From: Symsagittifera roscoffensis
Lineage: Eukaryota > Xenacoelomorpha > Acoela > Convolutidae
Assembly: GCF_963678635.1 (NCBI RefSeq)
Contig: NC_087062.1
Coordinates: 27,864,833-27,928,832, forward strand
Reading direction: 5' to 3'
DNA length: 64,000 nucleotides
The notes beneath the pieces were generated by a model. The model was not told the origin of the DNA and made no database searches. It saw only the letters and a list, made by a program, of their open reading frames with translations. The position numbers and the translations under genes were made by a program. Positions 1 to 10,458 of this stretch are shown here, in pieces (position 1 is the first letter of the stretch; each line of letters opens with the position of its first letter).

Positions 1-3
1 TCA

Positions 4-120
4 ATCGGATAAATGGAAAACCACAGTTTTGTGATTTGAAAGCCCTGATTATTAGCTTATTAAAATTAACCATTGAACTAGCAGAAGGAATAGTTTTCTA
101 GAAACCACACCTTCCCATTC
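4..120 (+). repeat. 117-bp direct repeat, copy 1
   Basis: This stretch recurs almost unchanged at 1137-1253, in the same orientation and about 1.13 kb away. The copies differ at only a few bases. Copy 1 is cut by the window edge, so the repeat may be longer on its left side. No open frame or terminal motif identifies its origin. Confidence 0.85.
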
Positions 121-1136
121 AGAAATCGATGGCTAAATTTTGTTAATCTTCATAATAAATTACTAGGAACACCAGGAACAATAATCCAACACACTTGAAA
201 TTTTAGAAATGTCTTGAGGTAGTTGTGACAAAAAATGAAATATAGTTTCAATCGAGTCTCACTGCTACTAAGGTAAGTTAATTTAGATAGTGAGGCATGA
301 CTCAAAAAATATTAAGGTTGAGAACTCATTCTGCTAGTTATACATACTTCTCTAATATAAAAAAATGATTTACTTGTTGGCTGAAATATGTTTCAGTCAG
401 AGTTCTAGTTGAATAGTTTTGCTCGAAAGTTTAGGAAAAGATTTTTTTATTAGCGGGATTTCAAAAAATTGACGTTCAAAAGAGTGCACAACCTGAATTT
501 TCTTTTGCGCTGCAGTTTTTTTAAAAAAACGTCAAAGTTGATAATTCAAACCCAATGATAGTGCCAACTTAAAGCAAAATGAACATAAAGAGAAGCTCTA
601 AATGAATGAACAGATCAGAACTTCAACACCCAAAACTTTTTAAAGAAACAAATAAGAGGCAAGTAAAATACTAGTATTGGCAAGCAAGCTCGTCGAATCA
701 CTTCTCAAAAGTGTTTCTTTTTAAGTGATTTCTTTCATTGTTTTTGTTGATAACAAAAATCAACGTGATTTTAAACTGAGCTTGATTTGATATCAAACAA
801 TTCTCCAAATTTCTAGATAAAACTTCCAACTGATAGCTGTGAGTCGGTAAAGGCTGCAATATTCACTGCAGTTTTGCCTATCGTTCTGACTGAAGAACAA
901 GAAAGAAACATTTCTGGAAACGCTCCAAAAGCCTCCGAAAGTTGACCTTAAGTAGCGCAAAAGACTCAACCAATGAAAACCAACTATTTTGAAAGTTAGA
1001 GCCAGAAATTGGGGAATCAATGACAAGATTACGCAGTTGAACCTCTCCCTCAGAAAAATAGAGATCCGACGGAAAAAAAGAAACGACTCGGTTAACCAAT
1101 CCCAATTGACCTATTCAAAAAAAAATTTCCTGATCG
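121..1136. other. AT-rich DNA without a recognisable gene
   Basis: Open frames of up to 81 codons occur here on both strands, but they overlap each other, have A/T-rich third positions and show no motif. I regard them as chance frames. Nothing else is recognised. Confidence 0.6.
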
Positions 1137-1253
1137 ATCGGATAAATGGAAAACCACAGTTTTGTGATTTGAAAGCCCTGATTATTAGCTTATTAAAATC
1201 AACCGTTGAACTAGCAGAAGGAAAAGTTTTCTAGAAACCACACCTTCCCATTC
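1137..1253 (+). repeat. 117-bp direct repeat, copy 2
   Basis: This is the second copy of the repeat at 4-120. The two flank about 1 kb of AT-rich DNA with no convincing gene, so they could be solo ends of an element or the edges of a tandem duplication. Confidence 0.85.
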
Positions 1254-1510
1254 CTACTCTCAACGGGATACTTTAGAAGATCCAGTTATTCGGATAACAA
1301 CGGATACTTCGTTGTCCATGGATAAAAAATACTATATATGGCAGCTTTCGTTCCACCATCTCAGTGGAACAAACAATTTCTCCTAGAATTGGACAGATTC
1401 GTTTCTAAAAATTTGCGCATTCTCATATGGCCGGCGCTTCTCACTGCTTCATTTAGGCTGTAAAAAATATCGGAAGCCCCTAAAAAATTCTTTAAAAAAT
1501 TTTTCGACTT

Positions 1511-1518
1511 GATAAATC
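1511..1518. repeat. 8-bp target-site duplication, left (GATAAATC)
   Basis: GATAAATC occurs here and again at 3394-3401, exactly outside the terminal inverted repeats of the MULE-like element. An 8- to 10-bp duplication is usual for MULE insertions. Confidence 0.7.
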
Positions 1519-1957
1519 GGTGTCTCACTCTTTAACCCCACGATATTTCACCCTATGTTTAAACCCACTATATTATAAGCCCGTAACAAGATAACCCCAC
1601 AACAATTTAACCCCCTTTTAATGACGATAATTTGTTTCAAAAAGTTATTTGTCGCTCAAAAATGATTGCATTTCGATTAGCTCAAGAAATAATTCCTCAT
1701 TCACGCGTTTAAAACAGAGATAACATACCTGGTGCTAATTGAAGGCAACAAAAGGCGTTTGTGAGTTTTATAAGAAAATTATACTACCTATTTCTTTAAC
1801 CATTGTTATAGCACTCTATCAGATCAGATATAAAGTTTGAAGCGTCTTCCTTTTTACTTCATCTTCGAAAGACAAACAAATGCTAGTGGTATCACGCCAC
1901 GAGTATTAGCTTAAACGCAAAAACAAGACAACTACAAATTGGAACTGCTCGAAGTAA

Positions 1958-2296
1958 AAAAGTCATAAATGCCGCGCAACAGTAATTACGGATGGAGAAA
2001 TTGTTATTAAAACGAGGGATGAACATAATCACAATATTTCCACGGGCAAACCAGATGCTCGACTAGTTTTAAAAAACATCAAGGACCTGATTGATAGTAA
2101 TACCCCAACCGTCGCAGTCACAAACGCAATTCAGCCCATAACAGACGACATTGCGACCCAATTAGCCCTACCAACCAAAGAAAATTTAGTTCGCACCACA
2201 CAACGAGCGCGCAAGCAACGAAAAGAAGTCTTACCAGACTCCACAGCATCCAGGAGTTTCGAAATAACCGAACATTTCAAAAATAATTTTCCATAA
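1958..2296 (+). pseudogene. FLYWCH-type zinc-finger end of MULE transposase (fragment)
   Basis: The frame is open from 1958 and is closed by a TAA at 2294-2296. Near its start it reads CRATVITDGEIVIKTRDEHN, followed by HNISTGKPDARL. A Cys-Arg-Ala-Thr stretch followed about 17 residues later by the H-x-H pair (HNH) is how FLYWCH fingers end. The first half of the finger, with its F-L-Y-W-C-H residues, is not found in frame upstream. FLYWCH fingers bind DNA and are common at the N-terminus of MULE transposases in animals, where they would recognise the transposon ends. This one is truncated on the left and cannot be functional alone. Confidence 0.65.
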
Positions 2297-2722
2297 AAGA
2301 GTTTTGGATCTGACTACATAAAAAGTCTCGTCCCGAATCGAGAAATCTTTTTCCCCCCTTCGTTATGGAATCAAAAGGATGCGGCATCATCGGGTTGGGC
2401 CAGAACAACAAATGCTGTAGATGGCTGGCATTATGGCATACAGTCATGCCTCAGTGGATCGCATTCCAGAATATGGAGAGCAAAAAGACTTAATTTCCCA
2501 AAACTTAATTTCTATAACGCCTTGACGAGTGGGCACCAATTTACAAAAAAAAAAAAACCGGGTGCTCAACGAAAAAGTGCAGAATATTATGCATGTTTAC
2601 GAAACAAAAAAAGATATGCATTTTTTTCGCGCTATGGCGAACTTGAGTTAAATATTTGCTCTTTTGATCTTTGTATATATTTTCAATTTGAAACTTTGTT
2701 TGTCAACTTTTTTGAGAAATGA
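2297..2722 (+). pseudogene. MULE transposase C-terminal fragment
   Basis: It lies in the same reading frame as the FLYWCH fragment, separated from it by a single in-frame TAA. The frame contains PPSLWNQKD and then RTTNAVDGWHYGIQ and HSRIW, which match the conserved C-terminal block of MULE transposases (R-T-N-N-x2-E/D-G-W-H, then H-P/S-x-I-W). An A12 run near 2545-2556 encodes a lysine run. The catalytic core is absent, so the fragment is a relic. The last 60 codons before the stop are A/T-rich and may be read-through into non-coding DNA. Confidence 0.7.
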
Positions 2723-3393
2723 CCCTTCCAAAAAACGCATCGACTTGACTATCATTTGAAAATTGCTGTCTCTAGCAATTTAATCCCGAAACAATCGCTC
2801 CTTCGGAAGGGACGCTATGTTGGGACTAGGGGCTGGCAAACCTTTTAGACATTGGGTTGTATGCCGGCAATTCAAAAAAAAAGTTGACAAAGTTTAGATG
2901 GTTCTAAAAAATAGATAAATTTTACTTAAAATGGTCCGCTTAGATCAATTTTAGGGTCACAACCAATTCTCATTCCATATTTCATTTAAACTCAGCCAAT
3001 TAACCTTTCATTGACAAGAATTGTTTCAAGGTCAAGTGCAGTTTAGGAAACATCTAATCAGTTTTGATAACTAATTTGAATCATGTCGCTCAGATTCGTT
3101 TTCAAGTTCATATCAAAGTCTAGACTATCGGCAAGGTCAGTTCTGTTCAAATCGAAAACGCTTTCAGCAGCGTGCATGTTAATTCGTTTTGGTTCGCAAA
3201 AATTGTCGCAATTAAAGCTTTTATGTTTACCGACGATATGGTTCCGAATCCCTTTCAAATAAGTTTCACTTTGATTCTAACAATTGATATTAAAAATTGG
3301 TTAAATTGTAGTGGGGTTATCTATTTTCGGGGTTATATGAGAGGGGTTAAGAAAAAGGGGTTTTAAAAACACAGGGTGATAAACTTGGGAACC

Positions 3394-3401
3394 GATAAAT
3401 C
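3394..3401. repeat. 8-bp target-site duplication, right (GATAAATC)
   Basis: It matches 1511-1518 exactly and abuts the right inverted repeat of the MULE-like element. Confidence 0.7.
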
Positions 3402-4559
3402 AATTAAAAGCAGCAAAAAACAGAGGAGTTTTTTGAGGTACACCTTTCCATCCCATGTGCTGATGTTATGATCTAGTTTTATAAACTCTTAGGTTTAATT
3501 GGTTTCAGAATTCCTGTCTGATTTTCAGTGCCAACCACTTCATTGGACTGGTTAGTTGTAACCTTTTAGCTGGTGTTTTAATTTAAGCTAATTCACTTAT
3601 TTTAACAATTATTCTGTTTCTGTTTGAAGTGTGTTAGCATTACACTATAGATTCTAATATCAGTTGCGAACTAAAAGCTTTTTGATCATTTCGATTCGCT
3701 GATGTAGCGTAGCTCCAAAAATCAAAAAATAGCTCCTATGTAATATAACAAGAAAATTGTAACACAGTTCAAAAAAAGACAAGACATTTTATAACAGTTT
3801 CAAAATAGTTCTGGCAAATAAATTTTTTAAATCTACTCTCACTACTATTGAGGCAAGGCCGTTTGTTCTGAGGCAGGGCTATAAAAACTGTTAGGGTTAT
3901 GATTCCATTCAAATCAACGTTATTGTTTCATTTTGTTTTTTATTCAACTTTTCCTCAACTACTCGCTGAAAAAAACTGGTCAACCCTAAGTCGATTTGAT
4001 TTATTTTGCGACTTTAAGGAAAGCTGTTCTATTTTGGGAGCTCTAAAAGCTCGTTGTTCAAAACTTGTCCACAACCTAGAGTTTTAGTGTTTAGTTTACT
4101 TAATATAACATAGAAGTCTAACAAAATAAAAAAAACTTTGCTGCCAACAACACAAAAGCAATGACAATGCCGATTTATAACAGAAGCAAAAATAAAAAGA
4201 AATTTTAATTGATCAGATAAAAATACTTGATGGATTTTATTCAAAAAATCTACAGAATCAACACCCAATTTTTTTGGCAGAAACAACAAACAGAAGTCTA
4301 TTATTCAATGATAATGGATTGAAACTGTATTGTAACTTCAATTCATGTTAAATCAATAAAATCATTCTGAATCGATTAATATTAATTTTAAGGGATTATA
4401 TTCTTTTTCGTAAATTTTCCATAAGTTTGAGGTATAAACACAGTGCACTTTATTCAAAACTTTACAGTGGCTTTGGCCTTGATATACGTAACATCACATG
4501 AAACTGGGTTTACTTTGGCTTAGAAAATAGTTTTTCTATTTTAACTTTTTTGATTTACG
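3402..4559. other. AT-rich DNA without a recognisable gene
   Basis: No exon, RNA gene or clear repeat is recognised. Open frames of 62 and 86 codons (3899-4087 plus; 4029-4289 minus) overlap antiparallel and have no coding bias. Confidence 0.5.
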
Positions 4560-4589
4560 CTTTTAAACCATTCGGTTCACCAAGTTTAC

Positions 4590-4780
4590 ACCCTCCGTAT
4601 CATGCCTCAAACTTACACCCCCAATACGCCTCAAATACACCCCCCGTGCGTTTACTCCCCTCACTTGTAAGATTGGACATAAGGGTTGGGTAGGAAAAAT
4701 CGTAGGGGGGTGATAATGAGTGTGAGGGGGGGGGGGGCAATGTGGATGTGGGGAAGTGGGGGTCGGGTGAATGTGAAACC
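4590..4780. repeat. Strand-skewed low-complexity block
   Basis: A C-rich stretch of degenerate TTACACCCCC and CCTCAAATACACC units (about 4590-4665) is followed by a G-rich stretch (about 4700-4780) with a run of ten or more G. The abrupt C-to-G skew makes this a candidate for stable hairpin or quadruplex structure and a likely polymorphic site. Confidence 0.6.
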
Positions 4781-4984
4781 TAGGGGAAAAGTTGTATATG
4801 GGTAATTGCGGTGGGGCTAATGGTGATCGTGTGAGAAAGAGCTAACAAGAGACTTCTGGGATTGTTTTCAGAAGTTCTGATCATATATATAGTAAAACTT
4901 CAACTGTTTTGACAACCTCAAATTTCAGTTAACAGATCTTGCTCATCTTAAAAAAGACAAAACTCATATCCGCGCACAAAGTAC

Positions 4985-5250
4985 CTCCTCGAGCTCACTT
5001 TGCACTTGAAAAAAAAAACTTTAGCTCATTTTAGAGCAAAGGAGTTGTAAATCTAGCTCATCTTGGAGCAGTGATATATCCTACAATCTACAATCCGACA
5101 GACCAATTAACAACAAAACAATGAGATAAATTGAGCTCGTTTTAGAGCCAGAGAATTATATTACTAGCTCACTTTGGAGCAATCAGAAATTACAGACAGA
5201 CAGAACAGCGAAAAAAGAAGTACAAAAAATGAGCTCATTTTAGAGACTTG
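4985..5250. repeat. Short dispersed GAGCTC / AGCTCATTTTAGAGC repeats
   Basis: Seven degenerate units of the form AGCTCA(C/T)TTT(A/G/T)GAGC occur about 30-50 bp apart. Each has AGCTC at one side and GAGC at the other, so each can form a small stem. No gene is associated. Confidence 0.6.
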
Positions 5251-6316
5251 GTGTTTGTGAACTGTCAAAAAAAATTATCCCACCCATATCCGAAGCAGTG
5301 TTATTGTTAAGATCACACCCTTGAGTACCAGGAAAGGGTGTATAAACAACCTCGATGAAGATGATGAAACTCTCTTTTTTCTAACTGAAGAAACAGTTTT
5401 TTTTCTAGATTAATTAGCAATTTTTGAAGCTAGAAAAGGTAATTTGCTTTTTACTTCATGCTGCTTTCAGTTTTCAGGTCTTGAGGCTTTGTGGTTACAA
5501 CGATGGGATCAGGACATACAATTGTAGGTTCGAAATCCTGTAAACCAGGAAGTCTTATTTCTGGCTTGAAAATGCCTAGATATAGTAAGTTTCTCTCATC
5601 GATTACTTGCTCACCCCTGCTGACCTCTAAATTCATGAATTTACCGACTCGTTAGCAATCTTCAAACCAGTGACAAAATCTCCACAACTTGAAAGCATCA
5701 ATTTCAGCGACACAGGAGGAGCCAGCGTGTGAACAGAAAGGTAGTTCTTGAGAAGTGTTCAAGTTTCGAGGCTGCAGTTTCTTAGTCCGTTTGATTCTGC
5801 GCGAGTCAAATTTCAAAATTTGTTTCAACAAAGAAATGATTGAAGAGAAAAAGGCTATCACGAGCTCAAAAACATCTACGCTAGGAACGCAAGTGATGTT
5901 GAGGGCAATTTTTTTCAAAATTTCGAAAATATGCAATTTAGAAGAAAAAAAATTCGTGGAACAGAAAAAAATCGACGTATGAAATGGAAAGACCATGCTG
6001 CCCACGTCAAATCAACTTGAACGGTTTTTCAAAATATGTTCGATAGTATGCGAGGAGCATCTGCAATGAGCCCTTCATTTATTTTTGAAAACGCAACTTT
6101 TTTTGTAAAAGATCAACGAATTACAAACTAGTTGTTTGTGTCTGAGTTTTCAGTTAAATTGCCTTAACTGCAATAATTGATTGTTTTTTTTTCTATCGAA
6201 AATCTCAGTTATTGATTATTTTTTGATAATGGTTTTTTGTCTCTGCAATTCGTTTTCGACCATCGGGAATTCTCTTTCCACATTTCTCAAGGGAAATACA
6301 TGGGCCTAAAAAATCA
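5251..6316. other. DNA without a recognisable gene
   Basis: The longest frame is 117 codons on the minus strand (5652-6005) and is opposed by a 75-codon plus frame over the same DNA. Neither shows a known motif or coding bias. A 61-codon minus frame (5451-5636) is of slightly more even composition but is unrecognised and has no convincing splice sites. Confidence 0.45.
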
Positions 6317-7285
6317 CCCGCATCCAAGTTTAGGCGTATATAATCGATTATAACTGATTATTATGATGATTTTTTGACAATTATAATTGATTAAAATTAC
6401 CAAAATTAGGTGTTTAAAGGATTTTTAATTGATTATAATCGTCATATTTTCCAAGAGATTATATTCTCTTATAATCGATTATAATTGATTATAGTTCTTA
6501 CAAAAAACCCTTAAAATCAATTAAAATCGATTATAATCAATTACAATCTCTTATTTTGCCAAAATTTTGTCAATTCAAAAGTATATTTGAATTATATCTT
6601 ATGGGTTATTATTTTTATGTCAATAAAAAAATCTCTAAAAGAGAGATCTCTTGGACACTTTGGTTCATCTGAACACAAAGATTTACCACGAAACAAAATT
6701 TTCCTAGAGATCCTTTCATATTCGTGGAAAGGTCCCGCGGTAGATGGAAAATAAATCTACCGAATCAATCATGAAACTAAATCAACCGATGTTTTGGTGG
6801 TTAAAAAAGCCTAAAGTATGCATCACAAAACAACTTCAATGGAGAAGAAATGAAAAAAAAAACCTTAAAAATTTGAATTGATTGGAAAACTTTAAAAACA
6901 TTTTTCTCATTTTTCATAGGAACCAACGTCTACAAAAAGCATAAACTATAAGCAATTTAGATGCAACTTCGAAGACAAAATGGACAAAGAAAAGGGATTA
7001 TAATCAATTATAATCGATTATAAAGGATTTTTGTGCAAAACTAATGAGTAAGAAATTTGAATAAAAATAATGGATTATAATCAATTATAATTGATTATAA
7101 TTGTATCAATAAATAGACGAATAAACAATCGATTATAAACGATTATAAAGGATTGTAATTTGATTTTAAAAAGAGAGATTATAATCGATTATTTATTGAC
7201 TAAAATCGATTGTTTCTCAATTTTAAAAAGACTGGTACTAAAATCGTAATATAATCGATTATTCACGCTTGAAACTGGATGCGGG
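6317..7285. mobile_element. MITE-like element built of TAATCGATTATAAT repeats
   Basis: The left end CCCGCATCCAAGTTTAGGCG and the inverted right end CCCGCATCCAGTTTCAAGCG form imperfect inverted repeats, and both run straight into TAATCGATTATA. The inside is a scatter of the 14-bp near-palindrome TAATCGATTATAAT and variants, with no open frame. The same near-palindrome clusters recur in every unit of the 9.5-26 kb array. I infer a non-autonomous DNA element; no target duplication was identified. Confidence 0.6.
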
Positions 7286-8090
7286 CAGGAAGTCAAAATA
7301 ATATGAAAATTAGCTTACTGCTTCCTGGATGTTCAGCTGTTGAAAATCATTTTGTGCGGTAAAATGTTCAATGTCGCTATCCACATACCAGTATACTTCT
7401 GGGTAAATGATATCAATTAAATAAGAACAAAAAAAGATTCGTAAGCAACGCAATTAGTAATCAGAAAAACTATAGTCAGATGTATCATGTATACATAAAA
7501 GTTTTATAGATTTTTGCGTATCAGTTGTATAAAAACAGTTTTCAATCGATTCTTAATTTACTCCGTTTGACCTTTCGGTTTTGTACAATCATCTGCAAAT
7601 AAAGAGAGGTTAACCATTGCCATATACCTACGTCGTAAGTTATTTTTTCAAACAAAACTTCGTCGATATTATTGTAAACTTAAGCTTAATCTAATCAGTA
7701 GCATATTGTGGTGCGCACACTTCATTAAATTGCATATCAGAGCAAAAAATTTTGTTATAAAAGTTTAATTTAGCTTACGTTACACAATTCAAAACAAACA
7801 TGAAAACACATAACAAGCCGTTGCTTTTATTTTCTGCTTTAGAAATCACAAAGAAATATATGAGAAGTTTAGTATACTCACTTCTAAACGATGCTCTCTA
7901 GCGCATGAAGCTTTTGGACTTCAATCACTGATTTGGTCTCTGACTGAAGAACCCTCAGGTGTTTGGTCATTTTGGTGCTTACGGTCGATTAGTAGACCGG
8001 TCTGAGAGCAGAACTGCAGTATTTGTCATATTAACATCTGATAAATGAAGCTTCGATAAGATTTATCTTAACGCGTCTCCCCCTCAGGGA
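7286..8090. other. AT-rich DNA without a recognisable gene
   Basis: No exon, RNA gene or repeat of another region is recognised in this stretch. Confidence 0.5.
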
Positions 8091-8092
8091 TT

Positions 8093-8463
8093 CGATTCCC
8101 TTTCGACCCAAAGGGTCCCCCTTTGGTACTTTTTAAGATATCCATTTTTGGCCGACCGACCCTAAAACTTTTCTTAGGGTGCCTTGGGCGCCAATATATA
8201 CTAACTTTGAGGGGGAGCGCGCGACAGAAAAAAAACGCAATTTTCCGCATTTTTTTTCCGTCGCGCGCAAAAAAAACGCAGAAAAAAAACGAAAATTTTC
8301 CAAAAAGTGCCCAAAAAACTGTTTTTCAAAATTGCGTCTTTTTACTGCTTTAGGAGAGCTTATCAATTTGGTCGACCTAAAAAAAAGGGTCCGCCCCCCC
8401 CCCCCCCCCCCTCGAGAAAAATCCGCCCCCCCCCCTCGAGAAAATCCTAGATCTGCCCCTCCA
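8093..8463 (+). repeat. Interspersed repeat, GGGTCCCCCTTT...GATCCGCCCCT family (long form)
   Basis: It starts at GACCCAAAGGGTCCCCCTTT and ends with AAATCCTAGATCTGCCCCT. The internal block GGGCGCCAATATATACTAA(C/T)TTTGA is shared only with the copy at 50821-51159, so these two form a subfamily. Poly-C runs near 8394 and 8426 break up the 3' part. Open frames on both strands through it are artefacts of its composition. Confidence 0.75.
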
Positions 8464-8469
8464 AACTAG

Positions 8470-9070
8470 CGTTTGCATGTATTGTTTCAGGAGAATCAGT
8501 TTGTTGATCTGATTTAGTTTTTTTGGCTGAATTTTTGGCAAAAACCTAGAAACAAGCCAGCTTATCAGGAACAAAACTTTGAGGTTAGAGACGTTTGAAA
8601 AGTTCTGTTTTATGAATCGTCTGCTATTACGTTGATTTGTGCATTTGTCTGTAGCCACTTGGTCCGAGATTTTTGCACATTAGAACACGAGTAAAAAATA
8701 TTTCGAATATTTAACCAGCGGCCATTAATTGAATGGAAATTAATCACAAATTTATGACTTGATTTGAGATATCACATTACAAAACAGTTTTTTTTAAAGT
8801 CAGCGTAAGTATAATGCGCCGCAAAGATTAATTGTACCGTTGGTATTTAAAACTGAATGTATGCGTGAAAATTTGCCAAAAATATGCAAAGATTGTTTTG
8901 TCCAAAGAAGGAGTCTTCCCTCAGAAATTAAACATTCCTGAATCAATAAAAACCAAACTGATTATGAAAAACGTACAGACCGAGAAATTTTCCCGGAACA
9001 GTCTATGAAAATAAGTCTTAATTGAAATTTCGGAACAACTCAAACTATTGCAAATCAGATTAGGAGGAAG
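8470..9070. other. DNA without a recognisable gene
   Basis: Nothing is supported here beyond short chance frames. Confidence 0.45.
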
Positions 9071-9910
9071 CAGGGGCGGATCTAGGATTTTCTCAAGGGG
9101 GGGGGGGGATTTTCAAAAAATGAGCAGAAGTTTTGTCGACGTTTTTTTTAGATAGACCAAATTGATTTTCCGAGTTCTCCCAGAGCACCAAATAGACCCT
9201 GTTTTGGCCAATTTTTCTGCGCTGCAGACAAAACTTTGAAAAAACGGGCCCAAAAAACAGGGGTTGAATTCCTGGAGAGAGGGGTACATTAGAAAAAGTT
9301 ATCCAATTGTAGCTGAAAAATCAGAAACTTTTTTTACATGATATACGTTTTTTCGCGAGAATGAAAGAACAATCGGAAATTCGTCTATATCATTTCTGAA
9401 ACGGCCTTTCATGACAATTGATGAACAATGATGAAATTCGGAAATTCATCCAGAACGTATTCGTTTATGATAATACGTTCTAAGTTAATACGACACATTT
9501 TACATTTTTTGAAGCTTCGCGGCGATCAACGACTCTAACTTTCGTAAAAAGTCCTATCCTTTGTTGGCGAGCGCAACACGTTGGTGCGACTGCAGCGGCC
9601 ACTATTAAAATATTTTAAGAAGAATATCTAATATTTGTTATAAAGTTAATCATTATTCTTCCTCCTGCCGACCCAAAGGGTCCCCCTTTGTACTATTTTT
9701 AAATATCCATTTTTGGCTAACTGACCCTAAGATGCTCTTTTTGGCCTCTTTTTTTTCAAAACGCTGAAATTTTGGGCCAAAACAGGCTCTTTTTAGTGCT
9801 TTGGGGGATCTCGGAAAAATATTTGGGGACCGAAAAAAAAGGTCGGCAAAATTTTTGACATTTTTTTGAAAATCCACCCCACCCTCAAGAAAATCCTAGA
9901 TCCGCCCCTG
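9071..9910. mobile_element. Element bounded by inverted CAGGGGCGGATC termini
   Basis: The left end is CAGGGGCGGATCTAGGATTT and the right end is its exact reverse complement, giving terminal inverted repeats of about 24 bp around 840 bp. A G12 run follows the left terminus. The right 240 bp (from 9668) are the short form of the interspersed repeat also found in each array unit. It thus looks like the one full-length copy of that family, the others having lost the left end. There is no coding capacity, and no target duplication was confirmed. Confidence 0.65.
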
Positions 9911-10172
9911 ATTCTGCTCTTGATTTCATATTGGCGATGGCCGAATCGTTCTTTATACTTTTGACTGGATTGTTTTCGGCCAATTTTCTGGACGCAGCAT
10001 GCAGAGGTAGGTAGTCAACAAGTTACCTTGAAAACTTAGATACTTGATTGAAGCTGCTGAATATTCTATTGCAATCTAGTCTGTCGTTTGTTCATGAAAC
10101 TCGATTTTGCGAGGAAAAAATTGTCCTCAATCTGCGTGTTCAGAAGTAACCTTAGTCTTCTACCGGCATGTT

Positions 10173-10210
10173 CATAACTGGTTTCTTAACTAGTTTCATA
10201 ACTGGTTTCT
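10173..10210 (+). repeat. 24-bp minisatellite, 2 copies (unit 1)
   Basis: Copies of CATAACTGGTTTCTTAACTA(GTTT), the last one truncated. The homologous sites in units 2, 3 and 4 have 3, 3 and 4 copies, so the number has changed between units after the large duplication. Confidence 0.85.
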
Positions 10211-10399
10211 CACTTTCACATTAAGAGACTTCTTGATCAAATTGCCATGATACAACTTTTTTAGCGTTGCTTTAACACTCTACGAACCGCTATATTATGT
10301 TTCTTTCTCGTTAAAAAATACCGTTTCGGAAAAACTTTGAGCATTACTAGTAAAATTATTCAAAAGCATATCCTGGAATTTTTTTTATTTTTTCTTATG

Positions 10400-10458
10400 T
10401 CGATGTGATTGTTAACCCTGTCGATGTGATTGTTTCTTATGTCGATGTGATTGATTAA
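10400..10458 (+). repeat. TCGATGTGATTGTT minisatellite (unit 1)
   Basis: There are three copies of a (TTA)TGTCGATGTGATTGTT unit of about 22 bp. Counterparts lie at 15030-15113 (four copies), 19500-19563 (three) and 24205-24232 (one). Confidence 0.8.

Larger units (their letters stand above)
1519..3393 (+). mobile_element. Decayed MULE-type DNA transposon with FLYWCH finger
   Basis: The 1.9-kb element has imperfect inverted ends that share CACCCTATGTTT / CACCCTGTGTTTTT and AGATAACCCCAC / AGATAACCCCACTACAAT blocks, rich in AACCCC. It is flanked by an 8-bp duplication. Inside, one reading frame carries a FLYWCH-like zinc-finger tail and then the typical C-terminal part of a MULE transposase. 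The several hundred residues that normally lie between, with the DDE catalytic core, are missing. It is therefore an internally deleted, non-autonomous copy. The assignment to the MULE superfamily rests on motif recognition and on the length of the target duplication. Confidence 0.72.

Noticed and set aside
6340-7270. CRISPR-like array
   Set aside because: The TAATCGATTATAAT units are irregularly spaced, lack unique spacers of constant length, and the genome is clearly eukaryotic.
8090-8115. tRNA-like B box (GATTCGATTCC) at the start of the interspersed repeat, suggesting a tRNA-derived SINE
   Set aside because: It has a mismatch at the first stem pair, no A box upstream, and is absent from the other copies of the repeat.
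8133-8658. Several frames of 75-96 codons across the poly-C region
   Set aside because: They lie on both strands of an interspersed repeat and arise from A- and C-runs; there are no starts, motifs or conservation.
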